Assembly: GCA_030594505.1 (NCBI GenBank)
Contig: JAUVFC010000018.1
Coordinates: 1-13,977 of the forward strand
DNA: 13,977 nucleotides
Direction of reading: 5' to 3'
Origin: Desulfobacterales bacterium
GTDB lineage: Bacteria > Desulfobacterota > Desulfobacteria > Desulfobacterales > C00003106
Shown one piece after another: positions 6,832 to 13,907 of this stretch (position 1 is its first letter; each line of letters starts with the position of its first letter). The notes below the pieces were generated by a model, which made no database searches, had not been told where the DNA came from, and saw nothing but the letters and a program-made list of their open reading frames with translations. The translations under genes were made by a program, and so were the position numbers.

Positions 6832-7016
6832 TAGTGTCCGTCCAAAAATGGTAGATTATGTCCCAAGACAAGGCCGCACAAAGGTTTCTATCGGAGGCGT
6901 AGCAGCGTGGGAGCGGCTTTCCAGCCGCGATTTTTCCTGTGGCTGACAATGAGTCGCGGCTGGAAAGCCGCTCCCACAGTATTGGGGCAAAAGATGCCGT
7001 TTTCGGACGGACACTA
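6832..7016. repeat. MITE-like inverted-repeat element, copy 1 (with nested hairpin)
   Basis: The element is bounded by AGTGTCCGTCC (6833-6843) and its exact reverse complement (7005-7015), with flanking T/A. Inside the ends, further imperfect pairing continues (AAAATGGTAGATTATGTCCC against GGGGCAAAAGATGCCGTTTT). The left 75 bases match copy 2 at 10781 almost base for base, as does the right block GTATTGGGGCAAAAGATGC. The middle differs: a 71-base segment carrying a separate palindrome replaces about 33 bases of copy 2. It lies between ubiD and the ClpX-like gene, 22 bases from the latter's ATG, and its right end supplies the ubiD stop codon. No coding capacity. Confidence 0.85.
6907..6977. 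repeat. REP-like hairpin nested in copy 1
   Basis: A perfect 24-base inverted repeat: arms 6907-6930 (starting GTGGGAGCGGCTTTCCAG) and 6954-6977, separated by a 23-base loop. The GC-rich arm is of the GTGGGAGCGGC...GCCGCGA kind seen in REP-type intergenic palindromes of many proteobacteria. It would form a very stable stem in RNA and could act as a transcript stabiliser or terminator between ubiD and the ClpX-like gene. Confidence 0.85.
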
Positions 7017-8792
7017 CATCACAATATCCTCCGGCCACTCCCTGTCATGTCCGTCCATGGAGCCCTTCCGGCAGGCATCTATTATTAACCGGTTGTCCTT
7101 GCGATAAAAATCTCTTTCAGGGTCTACATTATTAAATAGTTTCCACAATACCAGGGAACTGTCCGAAAGTTGAATGTCTTTGTCAAACAAGACAATTATA
7201 TTATAACCATTTAGTTCCTCTAATGCCGGCAGTCCATGCGCAAAATAGCGTCCCCCTCGATGTGGGGCCTTCTCAACGCTAAACAGAATAACACTATTGT
7301 GTCCCGGTTCCTTAAGAGGGCAGCATGATATAATACCTTCTAAAGCCTTAGAAGCCACCTTAAATGCTTTTTGTGAAGAAAGAGATGTTTTGGCCCAGGA
7401 GTACTCTTTTCGTGGTGGTTCTCCGGGGACACGAGAGGTCAAATCGATTCCGATCTTTGCACCGTACAGAGGATTGGGGGCTGAGTGATCCAATACGTCC
7501 AGGACACCATTGTTTATCACGATGTCGGAATCAGTATCAAGTTTTGCAAGAAGCTCCCTCATGACCCTCTTTGGATCTTTGGGGTCAACTGTTTCATCTA
7601 CCACCACAATTCCTTTGCAAAAGCTCATCTGTCCCTGCCCCCATAGTCCGCTCATCAATCTCTGGGCGTGTCCGGGGTACTCTTTTTCGATTGATACGAT
7701 TACAATATTGTGAAAGACCCCTTCCCAGGGGAACCAATAGTCTTTAATCTCAGGAAACACGCTTTGTAAAAGCGGAAGGAATAGTCGTTCCGTCGCCTTT
7801 GCCAGGTAACAATCCTCCATAGGAGGACGTCCGACCAATGTGGCGCTGTAGATCGCGTCTTTGCGGTGGGTAAGGGCGGTCACGTGAAATACAGGATATC
7901 GGTCTACCAGGGAATAATAACCTGTGTGGTCGCCAAAGGGGCCTTCCAGGCGCGTCTCTCCAGGGTCCACATATCCTTCCAGTACGAATTCCGCCTCTGC
8001 CGGCACTTCCAGGTCAACGGTCAGACACCTGGTCAGCTTGACCGGCCTTTGACGTATAAAACCCGCCAGGATCATTTCATCGACTCCGCGGGGAAGCGGG
8101 GCCGTAGCAGCATAGGTGACGGCGGGATCGGCGCCGATAGCGACCGCAACCGGCATCCTTTTTCCGGCTTTACAATACTCATTATAGTAGTGGGAACCGT
8201 CTTTGTGGATATGCCAGTGCATTCCCGTGCTATTCCTGTCAAAAATCTGCATCCGGTACATCCCCACATTTCGTTTTCCGGTAATCAGGCTCCGTGTGAA
8301 GACCAGGGGAAGGGTTACAAACGGGCCGCCATCCTTCGGCCAGCAGTGGAGTACAGGAAGTCCGGAGAGATCTATATCATTTCCCGTGTAAACTACTTCC
8401 TGACAGGGTGGATGTGGCTTTTTATATTTGCGAGGAAAAAAGCGCGTCATAGTGAAGGCGGAGGAGAGTATATCAATAACCTGCCGGATAGTTCGAGGCG
8501 GTGTCAGGTTCAGAATTTTCTGGACCCTTTCTCCCAATTGATCAAGACGCTCTACGCCAAGAGCCCGGCAGATCCTGAGGGGGCTCCCAAAGGCATTGGT
8601 CACCACCGGAAATGATGATCCCTTCACCCTTTCAAAAAAGAGCGCCTTTCCGCCATTCGGGCTTTTTGATTCCTGGTCGGTAAACTTGCTTATTTCAAGA
8701 AAAGGAGAGACTTCCGTACGAATTCTTTTAAGCTCTCCCTTGCTTTCAAGAAAATCAATAAATTCTCGCAGATTGTTGTAATAAGTTTTCAT
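7014..8792 (-). CDS. ubiD: UbiD-family prenyl-FMN-dependent decarboxylase (probable menaquinone type)
   Basis: Reversible (de)carboxylase that uses prenylated FMN made by UbiX. 592 residues, about 100 longer than E. coli UbiD but similar to the roughly 600-residue UbiD forms linked with menaquinone synthesis. Visible motifs: NVGMYRMQIFDRNSTGMHWH from 175 (cofactor and metal binding, N175), the cluster GETRLEGPFGDHTGYY with the conserved acid pair E279/E283, and the downstream ATLVGRPPMEDCYLAKATE typical of the family. In the ubiA-ubiX-ubiD cluster it most likely decarboxylates a prenylated aromatic acid; in a menaquinone-only anaerobe this would be the futalosine-route step called MqnL. ATG 8792 has no clear Shine-Dalgarno. 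A 150-bp repeat separates it from ubiX, so expression may depend on readthrough. The TAG stop (7016-7014) lies inside the end of repeat copy 1. Other aromatic-acid decarboxylase roles cannot be excluded. Confidence 0.93.
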   Translation of the reverse strand: MKTYYNNLREFIDFLESKGELKRIRTEVSPFLEISKFTDQESKSPNGGKALFFERVKGSSFPVVTNAFGSPLRICRALGVERLDQLGERVQKILNLTPPRTIRQVIDILSSAFTMTRFFPRKYKKPHPPCQEVVYTGNDIDLSGLPVLHCWPKDGGPFVTLPLVFTRSLITGKRNVGMYRMQIFDRNSTGMHWHIHKDGSHYYNEYCKAGKRMPVAVAIGADPAVTYAATAPLPRGVDEMILAGFIRQRPVKLTRCLTVDLEVPAEAEFVLEGYVDPGETRLEGPFGDHTGYYSLVDRYPVFHVTALTHRKDAIYSATLVGRPPMEDCYLAKATERLFLPLLQSVFPEIKDYWFPWEGVFHNIVIVSIEKEYPGHAQRLMSGLWGQGQMSFCKGIVVVDETVDPKDPKRVMRELLAKLDTDSDIVINNGVLDVLDHSAPNPLYGAKIGIDLTSRVPGEPPRKEYSWAKTSLSSQKAFKVASKALEGIISCCPLKEPGHNSVILFSVEKAPHRGGRYFAHGLPALEELNGYNIIVLFDKDIQLSDSSLVLWKLFNNVDPERDFYRKDNRLIIDACRKGSMDGHDREWPEDIVM

Positions 8793-8802
8793 AGTTCAAT
8801 CA

Positions 8803-8953
8803 GGACGCAGATTTTCGCAGATACACGCAGATATCTATTTTTTTGAAATTATCAAAAATGACTTTTTATTATTTTCCCTTTTTAATTTGAGACCCGTTAC
8901 TTCGCCCACAATTTCATGTTTCTTATCCTGGTAATCTGCGTTCATCTGCGTCC
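8803..8953. repeat. Inverted-repeat element between ubiX and ubiD
   Basis: The left end is GGACGCAGAT-TTT-CGCAGAT-ACA-CGCAGAT (8803-8832). The right end (8934-8953) reads in reverse complement GGACGCAGAT-GAA-CGCAGAT. The left end is therefore built of short CGCAGAT direct repeats spaced by three bases, and the two ends pair. The roughly 100-base centre is AT-rich and non-coding. It occupies most of the 184-base gap inside what otherwise looks like an operon. Mobile-element-like, but no target duplication was identified. Confidence 0.75.
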
Positions 8954-8976
8954 ATAATAAAATTTACCTTATTAAC

Positions 8977-9579
8977 TCAATCAGTTCCCCATTCCCCGAC
9001 AAGATTATGCCCTATATTCAACTGATCAAGTATCCTGGCCACAATGAAATCAACCAGATCGTTAATCGATTCAGGATGAAAATAAAACGCGGGGGAGGGC
9101 GGCACAATAATAGCGCCGGCCTCACAGGCCTTTATCATGTTCTGCATATGAATTTTGTTTAACGGGGCTTCGCGTGGAACCAGGACAAGCGGCCTTTTCT
9201 CTTTAAGACACACATCCGCGGTTCGTTCCATAAGGTTCGTGGCAAATCCGGAGGCAACGGCCGCGAGTGTTTTCATGGAACAGGGGGCTATAACCATCCC
9301 TTGATGTTTGAACGAGCCGCTGGCTGATTCGGCAAAAAGGTTGTCCGGCGCATGTTGTATGAGCCGTGCGCCTTCATGGAACCGGACGCCGTCACTTTTT
9401 AGGAATTGTTCAAATGAGGAGCTTTCTTTAAGCCCGAGTTCATGCGCCATCACAAGCTTTCCAGCCTCTGAAATAATTAGATGGACCTCCCGGGGCTGAC
9501 TGAGGAGCGCCTTTAAGAGGCGTATCCCATAAATGGAACCGGATGCGCCACAAATTCCTACCACGATTTTATTGGTCAC
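8977..9579 (-). CDS. ubiX: Flavin prenyltransferase UbiX
   Basis: Transfers a dimethylallyl group to reduced FMN, making the prenyl-FMN cofactor for UbiD decarboxylases. 200 residues, a normal length for the family. Landmarks: N-terminal Rossmann-like flavin site GICGASGSIYGIRLL (8-22), SASGSF at 85-90, the FMN/phosphate segment APCSMKTLAAVASG (98-111), LVLVPREAPL (131-140) and the C-terminal PPSPAFY (160-166). The start is GTG at 9579. GGAGG (9588-9584) stands four bases upstream and the N-terminus MTNKIVVGICGASG fits the family. The ubiA stop lies 24 bases upstream, so the two are cotranscribed. The partner ubiD is the next gene in the same direction, as expected for supply of its cofactor. 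Confidence 0.96.
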   Translation of the reverse strand: MTNKIVVGICGASGSIYGIRLLKALLSQPREVHLIISEAGKLVMAHELGLKESSSFEQFLKSDGVRFHEGARLIQHAPDNLFAESASGSFKHQGMVIAPCSMKTLAAVASGFATNLMERTADVCLKEKRPLVLVPREAPLNKIHMQNMIKACEAGAIIVPPSPAFYFHPESINDLVDFIVARILDQLNIGHNLVGEWGTD

Positions 9580-9603
9580 AAAACCTCCATTTTACTATAT
9601 TTT

Positions 9604-10470
9604 TCACCAATAGTTTTTTGTCATCTCATCTAAAAAAACCGCCAGAAAAAGTGTAACTGAAATAATACTATTCACATTAAAAAAAGCAACCTGGATTTTT
9701 GAAAGGTCATCTGGATTAATGAGTCGATGTTCCAGTATTAAAAGAAATCCGATGATTCCTGTTGAAATAAGATAGACCGGTCCCATATGAAAGATCGGAT
9801 AGATTAAGCATAACGAAACAAATGAAATCACATGAAGCACAGTTGAAACGCGCAGGGCGGTTTTAACCCCCAATCTGGAGGGTATAGACAAGAGCCCCAT
9901 TTTTTTGTCAAATTCAGCATCTTGACATGAGTAAAGAATATCGAATCCGGCAATATAGGTAAGCAAAGCAAGAGAGAGAATGAGAATGGACGCTGAAAAA
10001 CTCCCGGTAACGGCAATCCATGCCCCTATTGGCGCAAGGCTGATGGCAAAGCCCAGATACAAATGCGAAAGCCATGTGAATCTTTTTGTAAAGGAATAGG
10101 AGAAAAGAATCAAAAGAATCGGCACGGAGAGATAAAAACAGAGTTGGTTGATAAGGAATGCGGATAGTATGAACAACAGGGATGATGCCGCGACAAAAAG
10201 GATCACAGTCTTTTTTGTAAGTGTGCCCGCGGGTATTGCCCTTTGCGCGGTTCGAGGGTTTTTTGCGTCGATTTCGGCATCTGCCAAACGATTAAATCCC
10301 ATTGCCGCCGATCTGGCGCATGCCATGGCAAGTAATATGAGCAAAAGGAGTTTAAGCGTAATAGGGTTATGTCTTTGCGCAAGAACTACAGAGGCCAGCG
10401 CAAAGGGGAGGGCGAAGACCGTATGACTGAATTTAATCATTCGCCCAAAACTTAGTATCGTTTGCAGCAT
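9604..10470 (-). CDS. ubiA: UbiA-family polyprenyltransferase (probable menaquinone-pathway MqnP type)
   Basis: Integral-membrane aromatic prenyltransferase, 288 residues with eight or nine hydrophobic segments. Both Mg-diphosphate aspartate motifs are visible: N60-RLA-D64-AEI-D68 followed by NPRTAQRAIPAG, and D177-ILYSCQ-D184-AEF-D188. The FNRLADAEIDAKNPRT and DILYSCQDAEFD forms are those of the 'other' UbiA subgroup found with UbiX/UbiD in organisms that make menaquinone by the futalosine route (MqnP), rather than enterobacterial UbiA. The predicted reaction is prenylation of the naphthoate intermediate, placing it before UbiD. ATG 10470 has GGAGAG (10480-10475) four bases upstream. It is the first gene of the leftward ubiA-ubiX-ubiD cluster; a repeat-rich spacer lies upstream and I could not place its promoter confidently. 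Assignment to menaquinone rather than ubiquinone is inferred; no mqnA-D genes are in view. Confidence 0.92.
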   Translation of the reverse strand: MLQTILSFGRMIKFSHTVFALPFALASVVLAQRHNPITLKLLLLILLAMACARSAAMGFNRLADAEIDAKNPRTAQRAIPAGTLTKKTVILFVAASSLLFILSAFLINQLCFYLSVPILLILFSYSFTKRFTWLSHLYLGFAISLAPIGAWIAVTGSFSASILILSLALLTYIAGFDILYSCQDAEFDKKMGLLSIPSRLGVKTALRVSTVLHVISFVSLCLIYPIFHMGPVYLISTGIIGFLLILEHRLINPDDLSKIQVAFFNVNSIISVTLFLAVFLDEMTKNYW

Positions 10471-10490
10471 AAAGCTCTCCGTTTGTAACT

Positions 10491-10529
10491 GTTCAGGTTT
10501 GTCAGGTTCAGGGTTCAGGGTTCACGGTT
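10491..10529. repeat. GGTTCAG short direct repeats
   Basis: GTTCAGG-TTTGTCA-GGTTCAG-GGTTCAG-GGTTCACGG: three to four units of a 7-base repeat with small variations. It lies immediately upstream of the ubiA ribosome-binding site, within the probable leader. The units are too short and irregular for CRISPR. Confidence 0.6.
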
Positions 10530-10611
10530 GCTCTCCTTGCTCTCTTCACATTTACAAGGCAGCATAGAGTTTCTCTAAACTACAAATAATAGATGTGGAT
10601 GTCAATTTAAG

Positions 10612-10639
10612 AGTGTGAAGTGCTTGCAAACTTCACACT
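10612..10639. repeat. 10-bp perfect stem-loop
   Basis: AGTGTGAAGT (10612-10621) and ACTTCACACT (10630-10639) pair perfectly around an eight-base loop. The right arm continues as TCACACTTTT, so ACTTCACACT is partly duplicated. Not followed by a long T-run in either direction, so a terminator role is uncertain. Confidence 0.6.
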
Positions 10640-10664
10640 TCACACTTTTAGCACATATCTTCTC

Positions 10665-10694
10665 TTTACAATTTTGACCTAATGCCTATATATA
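10665..10694 (+). promoter_or_regulatory. Possible promoter for the M16 peptidase gene
   Basis: TTTACA (10665-10670) and TATATA (10689-10694) are 18 bases apart, each close to the sigma-70 boxes; TATAAG at 10691-10696 is an alternative -10. If used, the leader would be about 240 bases and would contain the 8-bp hairpin and all of repeat copy 2. The region is AT-rich, so chance matches are likely. Confidence 0.3.
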
Positions 10695-10737
10695 AGTCTG
10701 TAGTCAGGAACTTTTGTAAGCGAGAAATTCATCTGAG

Positions 10738-10755
10738 GCAGGGCTAAAGCCCTGC
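10738..10755. repeat. 8-bp perfect palindrome GCAGGGCT-AA-AGCCCTGC
   Basis: Perfect eight-base arms with a two-base loop. GC-rich hairpins of this AGGGCTNNAGCCCT type recur between genes in many bacterial genomes. Only one copy is present in the window. Confidence 0.6.
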
Positions 10756-10780
10756 TGTAAAACTTCTATCAAAACTAACC

Positions 10781-10925
10781 AGTGTCTATCCAGAAATGGT
10801 AGATTTTGTTCCAAGGCAAGGCCGCACAAAGGTTTTTACCGGAGGCGTAGCAGCGCTACGTCGAGGATAGAAACCTGCGGAGAACGCAGTATTGGGGCAA
10901 AAGATGCTATTTCTGGATAGACACT
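10781..10925. repeat. MITE-like inverted-repeat element, copy 2
   Basis: The ends form a perfect 17-base inverted repeat, AGTGTCTATCCAGAAAT at 10781-10797 against 10909-10925. The interior can fold further: CGTAG-CAG-CGCTACG-like dyad near 10846-10861, and CCGCA...GGTTT against AAACCTGCGG. The sequence closely matches copy 1 (6832-7016) outside the centre. Both ends differ from copy 1 in step (CTATCC here, CCGTCC there). The right end lies one base before the AAGAGG ribosome-binding site of the peptidase gene. Confidence 0.85.
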
Positions 10926-10937
10926 TAAGAGGTGCCC

Positions 10938-13907
10938 ATGAATATTTGTCCCGCTCCAACACTCAAGGTCGGAGAAAGCCTGCACGGTTTCCATGTGCTT
11001 AGAATAGAACAGATACCGGACGCACGAGTCACAGCCTATGAGATAGAACACGATAAAACCGGCGCAAAGGTGCTCCACCTTCACTGCGACGACCGGGAGA
11101 ACCTTTATTCCATCGGTTTCCGTACCCCTCCCAAGGATTCTACGGGGGTCGCCCATATATTGGAACATTCCGTATTGGCCGGTTCCGAGAAATACCCGTT
11201 GAAAGATGCATTTAATGAACTTGCCAAGGGGACGCTGCAGACCTTTATCAATGCCTTTACTTACCCCGATAAGACGATCTATCCGGTAGCGAGTCAGGTA
11301 CGGACCGCTTTTTTCAACCTGGCCCGAGTCTATACCGACCTTGTATTAAGCCCCCGCCTGTTGAAGGATACGTTTTTTCAGGAAGGGCGCCATTTAGAAT
11401 TAGAGAATCCCGAAGACATCCAAAGCAATTTGACCATTTCAGGGATCGTATATAATGAAATGAAGGGGGTCTATTCTTCTGCCGATTCCCTTATGTACAA
11501 GGCGATTCAGGAAGGACTTTATCCGGATACCACCTATGCCTTTGATTCAGGAGGAGACCCGGATGTAATCCCTTCTCTCACTTACGAACAGTTCAAAGAA
11601 TTTCACCGTACCTTTTATTCGCCGACAAACGCTCGATTTTTTCTTTACGGAAACATCACAACGGAAGATCATCTGATATTCCTGAAAGAAATGCTGTCCG
11701 GATTCGATCGTGTAGATGTAGACTCATCCATTGAGGCTCAATCTCGGTGGGAAGCGCCATCTCCTAAGATACACGGCTATTACCCGATCGGAAAAGAAGA
11801 AAAAATCAAAGGGAAATCCACGGTAAACTTAGCATGGATGATGGCGGAAAATACGGATTATGAAACCGTGCTCTTCCTTCAAATTGTCTCCGAAGCCTTG
11901 GCAGGAAGCGCCGCAGGACCGCTTCGCAAGGGATTGATCGATTCCGGCCTGGGTGAAGATCTTTCCCCGGTGACCGGGCTTGAGGCAGACCTGAGACAAC
12001 TCGCGTTTGCAGTGGGATTGCGGGGTACTGATCCCGATAAAGCTGAACGTATTGAAACATTGATCCTTGATATCTTAAAGAAAGTAGTAGAAGCTGGTTT
12101 TGACCCTGAACTTATTGAGGGTGCGCTTCACCAGGTAGAATTTCACGGCAAAGAGATTGTTCGAGGCTATATTCCGTATGCCATCGCCCTAATGGGAAGG
12201 GCGTATCATACGTGGCTGTATGACGGTGACCCCCTGGTCAATCTCAAGTTTTCCAGCATCATTGAGAAGATACGCAAGTCATGGGAACAGAACCCGAGGC
12301 TTTTTCAGGAAGTCCTACAAAGGTGGTTTCTTGACAACTCACATCGACTCCTTTCCGTCATGGAACCGAGTAAGACGTATACTGAAGAACGAGAGGGCGC
12401 ATTCAGAAAAAAAATGGCGGATCTCAAGACTTCTCTTTCTGATGAAAGACTTGAAGATATCAACAAAGAGGCTGCTTCCCTGCTCCGGATGCAGATGACA
12501 CCGGATGCGCCTGAAGCATTGGCCACGCTCCCAAAATTGAAACCAGGCGATATTCCCCGCACTATAGAAATCATTCCTTCCGTAAAAACGAAAATCGCTG
12601 ACATTCCAACCATGGAGCATGACATCTTTGCAAATGGCATTGCCTATCTCGATCTATCCTTTGACATCGCTGACGTTCCCGAAGATCTTCAGCCCTATCT
12701 CCCGTTGTTAGGGAAGCTTGCCACCGATATGGGTGCGGCAGGCCTGGGATACGAGGAAATGGCGAAGCGGATTACCTTGAAAACAGGGGGGCTTGGCTGT
12801 CACCTTTCATCAGGAATGACCATAGACGGGAAGAGCAACTGGCAAAAGATGATCTTCAGCGTAAAGGCGCTTTATCGGAATGTGACTGACGCCGTAAAGA
12901 TTGTCGCGGATATTCTGACGGAAGGAGATTTCTCGGATGAGGACCGGATGCGGGACCTTATAGCGGAAGCCAAGAACGGTCTCCATTCGGCCGTTGTCCC
13001 GTCAGGCCATGCCTTTGCACGCAAGACCGCGGCCGCGGCGTTTTCCGTTCCGGCCTATCGTGACGAACAGTGGGGCGGGAGAACACAGCTTCGGCTTTTA
13101 AGCGGCATTTCAGACCGGTTTAAGGATGATAAAAAAGACCTTCGAGAAAAACTTGCTCGTCTGCGCGACATTATTTTTCGCAAAGAGAGACTCATGCTGA
13201 ACCTGACCGCAGATTCAGAGGGGATTGCCCTTCTTTCCGAAGCGGCAAACGAGTTAGTTCTCCGGCTGGCAAGCGGGGGGAGTCCAGGTGTGCCAAGTAC
13301 GCCTGAATTGCATCCGGTTCATGCCGGAATCGCCATCCCTGCCCAGGTATGTTATGTGGCCAAGGTCATTCCAGCGCCTATGTATTCCGAGCCCCTTTCC
13401 GCCTCTCTGGTGGTGTTGGCGCGTGAACTTTCGAGCGGTTATCTCTACAAACGGATCAGAGTACAGGGTGGGGCGTACGGCGGGATGTCGATGTACGATA
13501 CAATGAACGGAAACTTTTCATTCCTTTCATACAGGGACCCGAATCTTGTTGAGACACTGAAGGCTTACGACGATGCTGTTGATTTTATCTCTCAGACCAA
13601 GATTGAAAAGGAAGAGATTGAAAAGACAATTATCGGAACCATAGGATCACTCGACAAACCAATGGACCCTGCGAGCAAAGGATATGCAGCAATGATCCGT
13701 GACCTTGCCGGCCTTACGGACGATGACCGTCAAAGATTTCGCAACCGGATATTTGAAGCCTCACCGGAATCACTCATGGAGGCAGCCAATCGTTACATAA
13801 AACCCGCGATAGAATCGCCCGCGGTTGCCGTGTACGCGGCTGCCGAACGTCTTAGCCAGGCCAATGAAGTCCTGGATAGAAAGCTTGAGATAGAGGCGTT
13901 GGTGTGA
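10938..13907 (+). CDS. M16C zinc metallopeptidase, PreP (presequence protease)-like
   Basis: Zinc-dependent peptidase of the pitrilysin/insulinase clan that degrades short unfolded peptides inside a closed chamber. Complete, 989 residues from ATG 10938, the usual size for single-chain M16C enzymes with four homologous domains. The inverted zinc motif H73-ILE-H77 (E76 catalytic base) sits in GVAHILEHSVLAGSEKYPLKD, very like PreP. The third ligand is E174 in VYNEMKGVYSS, about 97 residues downstream, and TFINAFTYPDKTIYP matches the substrate-binding region. The C-terminal half has GGAYGGMSMYDTMNG and YRDPN, the R/Y region that closes on substrate in M16. No signal peptide or membrane segment, so cytoplasmic. 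An in-frame GTG at 10932 is possible, but it overlaps the AAGAGG site (10927-10932) that is well spaced for ATG 10938, which I prefer. Repeat copy 2 ends just upstream. Likely role: peptide recycling. Confidence 0.95.
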   Translation: MNICPAPTLKVGESLHGFHVLRIEQIPDARVTAYEIEHDKTGAKVLHLHCDDRENLYSIGFRTPPKDSTGVAHILEHSVLAGSEKYPLKDAFNELAKGTLQTFINAFTYPDKTIYPVASQVRTAFFNLARVYTDLVLSPRLLKDTFFQEGRHLELENPEDIQSNLTISGIVYNEMKGVYSSADSLMYKAIQEGLYPDTTYAFDSGGDPDVIPSLTYEQFKEFHRTFYSPTNARFFLYGNITTEDHLIFLKEMLSGFDRVDVDSSIEAQSRWEAPSPKIHGYYPIGKEEKIKGKSTVNLAWMMAENTDYETVLFLQIVSEALAGSAAGPLRKGLIDSGLGEDLSPVTGLEADLRQLAFAVGLRGTDPDKAERIETLILDILKKVVEAGFDPELIEGALHQVEFHGKEIVRGYIPYAIALMGRAYHTWLYDGDPLVNLKFSSIIEKIRKSWEQNPRLFQEVLQRWFLDNSHRLLSVMEPSKTYTEEREGAFRKKMADLKTSLSDERLEDINKEAASLLRMQMTPDAPEALATLPKLKPGDIPRTIEIIPSVKTKIADIPTMEHDIFANGIAYLDLSFDIADVPEDLQPYLPLLGKLATDMGAAGLGYEEMAKRITLKTGGLGCHLSSGMTIDGKSNWQKMIFSVKALYRNVTDAVKIVADILTEGDFSDEDRMRDLIAEAKNGLHSAVVPSGHAFARKTAAAAFSVPAYRDEQWGGRTQLRLLSGISDRFKDDKKDLREKLARLRDIIFRKERLMLNLTADSEGIALLSEAANELVLRLASGGSPGVPSTPELHPVHAGIAIPAQVCYVAKVIPAPMYSEPLSASLVVLARELSSGYLYKRIRVQGGAYGGMSMYDTMNGNFSFLSYRDPNLVETLKAYDDAVDFISQTKIEKEEIEKTIIGTIGSLDKPMDPASKGYAAMIRDLAGLTDDDRQRFRNRIFEASPESLMEAANRYIKPAIESPAVAVYAAAERLSQANEVLDRKLEIEALV

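Larger units (their letters stand above)
10471..10780. other. Repeat-rich non-coding spacer between divergent ubiA and M16 peptidase genes
   Basis: No gene is supported here. Reading rightwards, it holds the ubiA ribosome-binding site, a short GGTTCAG-type direct repeat, a TAGAG-TTT-CTCTA dyad (10565-10577), a 10-bp perfect hairpin (10612-10639), an AT-rich possible rightward promoter (10665-10694) and an 8-bp perfect hairpin (10738-10755). Copy 2 of the inverted-repeat element (10781-10925) fills the rest of the gap to the peptidase gene. Confidence 0.7.

Noticed and set aside
7866..8615. 249-codon plus-strand open frame opposite ubiD
   Set aside because: It lies wholly antisense to a strongly conserved UbiD, has no recognisable motif, and its composition follows from the GC-rich opposite strand.
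10491..10529. GGTTCAG repeats as a CRISPR remnant
   Set aside because: Units are seven bases with no spacers of constant length, and no cas genes are present.
10932..10937. GTG 10932 as the start of the M16 peptidase
   Set aside because: The GTG overlaps the AAGAGG Shine-Dalgarno, which is ideally spaced for the ATG six bases later; the two options differ by only two residues.
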